From positions 372,001 through 436,000 of the forward strand of contig NZ_CP042437.1 in NCBI RefSeq assembly GCF_007971525.1: DNA of 64,000 bases, given 5' to 3'. The notes under the pieces are model-generated. The model made no database searches. It saw nothing but the letters and a program-made list of their open reading frames with translations, and was not told the origin of the DNA. The position numbers and the translations under genes are program-made. Source of the stretch: Mucilaginibacter ginsenosidivorax (GTDB lineage: Bacteria; Bacteroidota; Bacteroidia; Sphingobacteriales; Sphingobacteriaceae). The first letter of the stretch is position 1, and each line of letters starts with the position of its first letter. Below, in pieces: positions 60,952-64,000 of this stretch.

Positions 60952-61971
60952 TTAAAAATCGGCATCGAGGATGATCCTGTAATTAGCTTTTCCCGCCTCC
61001 AGATGGGCAATAGCTTCGTTTATCCTGCTCATGGGGAAATGTTCTGTAACAGGTTTTATTTTGTGATGGGCCGCAAAGCGCAGCATTTTATCTAACACGC
61101 CCCTTGAACCTCCGGGCGATGCAGATATCGATTTTTGAACGCCTAACAAAGCAATCACCGATACCGGGATAGGCTCATAAACAATACCTACAAAGTGCAG
61201 GCGTCCCTTTGGCCCCAGCATGGCAATAATTTTATCCCAATCAAGCGGTACCGCTACGGTTACAATGATGATATCAAACTTTCCTTTCAGGACATCCCAT
61301 TCACTGGTATCCCGGCTGGAAACGATATGTTCGGCACCCAGTTTTTTTGTTTCATCGTGCTTGCCCGCGTTAGATGAAAAGGCCGTTACTTCGGCCCCCC
61401 AGGCATGGCAAAACTGAATAGCAAGGTGACCAAGGCCGCCGATACCGAATACTCCTATCCTATCGGTTGGCTTAACGCCATACTCCATCAGCGGTGAAAA
61501 AACAGTGATGCCCGCGCAAAACATCGGGCCTGCGTCGGCGGGGTCCAATCCATCTGGAATAGGTACAGCCCAAATCCAATGTGCTTTTACCCTGCTTGCA
61601 AAACCGCCGTGGTGCCCCCAAATGGTAGCCTTTACGTTTTCGCAAAGGTTTTGGTCGCCATCCAGGCAAGGGCCGCAATGCCCACAGCTGCCATTAGTCC
61701 AGCCAATACCTACGGTTTGGCCAATACGGAGTCCTTTGGTTTTAGCTACATCCCCAAGCGCGACAATCTTCCCGGTAATTTCATGCCCAGGCACCAATGG
61801 AAAGGGTATGGTACCCCATTCATTTTTAATGAATGCAATATCGGTATGGCATAAGCCGCAATATTGTACTTCAACCTCTACTTCTTCGGCATCTAATGGC
61901 CCCATTTCGTAGGTAAATGGTATTAATTCGGCACCCGGTTCAAGAGCTGCCCATGCTTTTACTGTATTCAT
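60952..61971 (-). CDS. NAD(P)-dependent zinc alcohol dehydrogenase (YahK/CAD-like)
   Basis: A 339-residue cinnamyl-alcohol-dehydrogenase-like reductase. Catalytic-zinc motif CGLCHTD, GHEITGKIVALG, structural cysteines CGHCGPCLDGDQNLCE, and cofactor motif FGIGGLGHLAIQF. ATG at 61971 (MNTVKAWAALEPGAELIPF) was chosen over an earlier Met at 62025, whose 18-residue leader is unlike the family and overlaps the small upstream gene. It reduces a range of aldehydes. Second-to-last gene of the OYE operon. Confidence 0.92.
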   Translation of the reverse strand: MNTVKAWAALEPGAELIPFTYEMGPLDAEEVEVEVQYCGLCHTDIAFIKNEWGTIPFPLVPGHEITGKIVALGDVAKTKGLRIGQTVGIGWTNGSCGHCGPCLDGDQNLCENVKATIWGHHGGFASRVKAHWIWAVPIPDGLDPADAGPMFCAGITVFSPLMEYGVKPTDRIGVFGIGGLGHLAIQFCHAWGAEVTAFSSNAGKHDETKKLGAEHIVSSRDTSEWDVLKGKFDIIIVTVAVPLDWDKIIAMLGPKGRLHFVGIVYEPIPVSVIALLGVQKSISASPGGSRGVLDKMLRFAAHHKIKPVTEHFPMSRINEAIAHLEAGKANYRIILDADF

Positions 61972-62003
61972 ATGATTACTATTTGGGTTTATAATTTGTT
62001 GCT

Positions 62004-62330
62004 TTACGTTATTGATGATCGCCATAAATCGTCGACCGACGCGCAGAGGTCAATCGCGGCATCTTGCCGGGTAATTTTTATAACTGTCAAATCCGGCTCG
62101 TCCTTCAAAACATTACTTTGAACCCTAATTATCCGCAGATAATTCTCTAACCTGTTTTTAAAATTTTCCCGGGCATTCCCGGCAACTTGCACTGTAGTTA
62201 CCGGCGACAGCAAAATGCGTTCACTTTCTTCTTTTGATACGCCCGGTTTTAATGACGCAACGGCGACCTCGTTTACAGCAAAAATTAAAATCTGCTGAAA
62301 TTTGATTATTGATTTTTTGCTGTTGACCAT
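62004..62330 (-). CDS. Unknown small protein in OYE operon
   Basis: A 108-residue frame, MVNSKKSIIKFQQILIFAVN to SVDDLWRSSIT. Predicted mixed alpha/beta with no signal peptide (the IKFQQILIFAV segment is only mildly hydrophobic). Located 45 bases after OYE 3 and 32 bases before the alcohol dehydrogenase start, in the right strand and spacing for an operon member. No family was recognised. Confidence 0.5.
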   Translation of the reverse strand: MVNSKKSIIKFQQILIFAVNEVAVASLKPGVSKEESERILLSPVTTVQVAGNARENFKNRLENYLRIIRVQSNVLKDEPDLTVIKITRQDAAIDLCASVDDLWRSSIT

Positions 62331-62375
62331 GGCGATTTTATAGAAGGTTTTTAATGAATGTTCAATCTTGTTTGG

Positions 62376-63509
62376 TTACCGGCTTGTAAGATCATAGGTT
62401 GGGAAATCAATGTAAAAATGTTCGTTACCACCCCAAAAAGCGTCGCGTTCATAAGGGGTAAGCGGGAGGTTGTGCCTTAATCGCTCGGACAGATCGGGGT
62501 TTGAGGAAAACCAGCGGCCAAATGCCACCAGGTCTGCATCGCCACTTTGCAATATGGCCTCAGCGCCATCACGATCAAACCCACCGGCAGAGATGATAGG
62601 GTTTCTGAAGATCTTGCGCAGAAAAGCAGAAGCTACCGGGCTTTGCTTTTCATCCAGCGTTTCAGTTCCCATTACCCGGGGTTCGATCACGTGCAGGTAA
62701 GCCAGTCCGAGTTTATCCAACTGTTCAACGTAATAACCAAAGGTGGCTTTGGGGTCCGAATCCGAAATGGCTCCCCATTTTCCACTTGGAGATACCCGAA
62801 CCCCGACCCTATCTGCCCCCCATACAGATACCAGTGCATCCACCAGTTGCAACGGCAGCTTAACACGGTGCTCTATCGATCCGCCGTAGGCATCGGTTCT
62901 TTTGTTGGTGCCATCCTGCAAAAAAGTATCGGCCAGGTAACCGTTGGCATTGTGAAGTTCGACGCCGTCGAAACCAGCGAGCAAAGCCCTTTCTGCTGCT
63001 TTTCTGAATGTTTCTACCAACGCGGGAATCTCTGAGATATCAATAGCCCGGTGCGGTGTAACAGGCACCCAACCATTTGCTGTAAATGATAACCCCTCAA
63101 ACGGCACAACAGATGGCGCGATTGGTGGCTGCCCATTACTTAATGATTCATGTGATTGGCGGCCATCGTGAGAGATCTGCATAAAGATAAAGCTCCCTTT
63201 TGCATGTACCGCATCAACTACTTTTTTCCAGCCTGCTATGTGATGATCTTCGTAAATGCCGGGTGCACCAATATAACCGCGGCTATCATATGAGGGATGG
63301 GTAGATTCAGTGATGATAAACCCGCCATCAGTGGCACGTTGGGTGTAATATTCGATCATCATATTGCTTACACTATCATCCGGGTTGGCCCGAAGCCGGG
63401 TTAAAGGAGGATGCACCACCCGGTGCTTTAATGTTAAACGACCAAGTTTTACCGGCGAAAATAACTTCATCCCGGTTGCAGGGTTTTCAAGAGTCTGATT
63501 TGTTTCCAT
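62376..63509 (-). CDS. Old Yellow Enzyme (alkene reductase) 3
   Basis: A 377-residue, more divergent OYE. LGRLTLKHRVVHPPLTRLR, ELHNANGYLADTFLQDGTN (with Asn in place of Gly after the active-site His), GGSIEHRVKLPLQLVD and IISAGGFDRDGAEA. The active-site pair H..N is kept. It is first in the operon with the small protein, alcohol dehydrogenase and OYE 2. Its divergence from the other two suggests a different substrate range. Confidence 0.94.
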   Translation of the reverse strand: METNQTLENPATGMKLFSPVKLGRLTLKHRVVHPPLTRLRANPDDSVSNMMIEYYTQRATDGGFIITESTHPSYDSRGYIGAPGIYEDHHIAGWKKVVDAVHAKGSFIFMQISHDGRQSHESLSNGQPPIAPSVVPFEGLSFTANGWVPVTPHRAIDISEIPALVETFRKAAERALLAGFDGVELHNANGYLADTFLQDGTNKRTDAYGGSIEHRVKLPLQLVDALVSVWGADRVGVRVSPSGKWGAISDSDPKATFGYYVEQLDKLGLAYLHVIEPRVMGTETLDEKQSPVASAFLRKIFRNPIISAGGFDRDGAEAILQSGDADLVAFGRWFSSNPDLSERLRHNLPLTPYERDAFWGGNEHFYIDFPTYDLTSR

Positions 63510-63957
63510 TTTTAGTGATAACCTTATTATTTAATAGCATTAAAATTTAAAGCAGCGCTTTCGACGCAGAGGATGCCACTTTGATGCCATTAAATAAATC
63601 ACTAACTATCAGTACCTTATGTATAAAATATTAATTTTATGGTATTTTATATCGTAAAATCCTCAAATGAGTTTATGACAACTATGTCGGCATAAATATG
63701 GATAGTGAAAATGCAGGTCTTTGTTTTCGGGAATATTGTGCCGGAAATGGAGTTACTAACAAACAAAACCCTTTAAATGATGAGGCATACCCTCCGGTAA
63801 ATCCAACATAGATTTCGTAAAAACACGAGATAAAACACCAAAAACAAAATCAGCACACACTAAACAACTCATTATCAAATGAATAAATATCGGTATACTT
63901 TTGGGTAATTATGGGCAGATTTAATGATGGATGTGTACCATCGCTACCTCGCTGTAC
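63510..63957. other. Intergenic region with promoter elements
   Basis: No gene was seen. An ATAAAAT/ATTTTAT inverted pair at about 63624-63640 and a single TGGTAT at 63640-63645 lie upstream of OYE 3. At 63863-63905 AACAACTCATTA and GGTATACTTTTGGG (TACTTTTG at 63896-63903 is a perfect -7 box) reproduce the element at 49855. Confidence 0.45.
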
Positions 63958-64000
63958 ATGAAACCTGGAAAATATAAACTTATCGGCAGCTACTTACCCG
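63958..64000 (+). CDS. Possible gene start running off the window
   Basis: An ATG at 63958 opens MKPGKYKLIGSYLP to the window end. It is 53 bases after the promoter element at 63863-63905, the same distance as in the gene at 49950. Too short to name. Confidence 0.35.
   Translation, partial: MKPGKYKLIGSYLP

Noticed and set aside
1..64000. CRISPR arrays, tRNA or rRNA genes, insertion sequences
   Set aside because: No regularly spaced repeats, no cloverleaf or rRNA sequence, and no transposase or integrase motifs were recognised; weak tRNAs cannot be fully excluded by eye.

Overview
The window looks like chromosomal or integrated DNA from a Bacteroidota soil bacterium, most likely a Sphingobacteriaceae member such as Mucilaginibacter or Pedobacter. 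The basis is family recognition from memory (DUF6597-type AraC proteins, DUF4142, DUF3891, NEW3-ABC operon, HisKA_2 kinases with TPRs), AT-rich leaders without clear Shine-Dalgarno sites, and several TAnnTTTG-like -7 boxes. No rRNA, tRNA, CRISPR array, transposase or integrase was seen.

Layout. 1-1.3 kb (-): an ssb gene and a DUF932 gene, typical cargo of conjugative elements; DUF932 is broken by one in-frame TAA. 1.3-3 kb: a possible structured element, a DUF3606 gene and remnants of exonuclease III and an SDR. 3-10.3 kb: two convergent giant genes, each joining a seven-helix membrane region, an AraC-type DNA-binding domain and a complete MacB/FtsX permease. 10.6-13 kb: a PAS histidine kinase, then a broken AraC gene and a broken kinase gene. 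13-29.5 kb: a dense stress-type module with DUF72, DUF892 (YciE/YciF), YetF-like DUF421, manganese catalase, CinA, DUF3891, GH130, an FAD-Rieske oxidoreductase, a zinc alcohol dehydrogenase, four SDRs (one with a Tat-like signal), DUF6496 and DUF4142. Many genes overlap by 1-20 bases. 30-33 kb: a NEW3 protein/ABC ATPase/ABC permease operon. 33-35.8 kb: a DUF6624 protein, a small secreted protein, a 126-bp repeat copy and a truncated AraC gene. 35.8-37.7 kb: a LOV photoreceptor kinase overlapping its receiver-only response regulator. 39-49.7 kb: two sigma-54 activators flanking a TPR-HisKA_2 kinase, an AhpD/lipocalin/unknown operon and a second TPR-HisKA_2 kinase. 50-64 kb: an electrophile/xenobiotic-type region with an MBL hydrolase, Bcr/CflA-like MFS pump, SDR, TetR regulator, alpha/beta hydrolase, EthD and SnoaL-like proteins, quinone reductase, three Old Yellow Enzymes, an alcohol dehydrogenase and a MocR regulator.

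How the parts fit. The stress module brings peroxide removal, ferritin-like protection and redox enzymes together and recalls the katN-yciGFE stress operon of enterobacteria. The right-hand region looks controlled by TetR (four related 16-bp sites in the SDR/tetR divergent gap) and MocR (ATACCA/TGGTAT inverted pairs before two operons). The central region combines blue-light sensing with sigma-54 control; one activator gene has a GG-N10-GC promoter candidate with a 13-bp inverted repeat about 100 bp upstream. Most novel are the paired AraC-permease fusions, which would place a transcription factor and a transporter in one polypeptide. Broken regulator and enzyme genes lie between intact modules, suggesting repeated insertion and decay.
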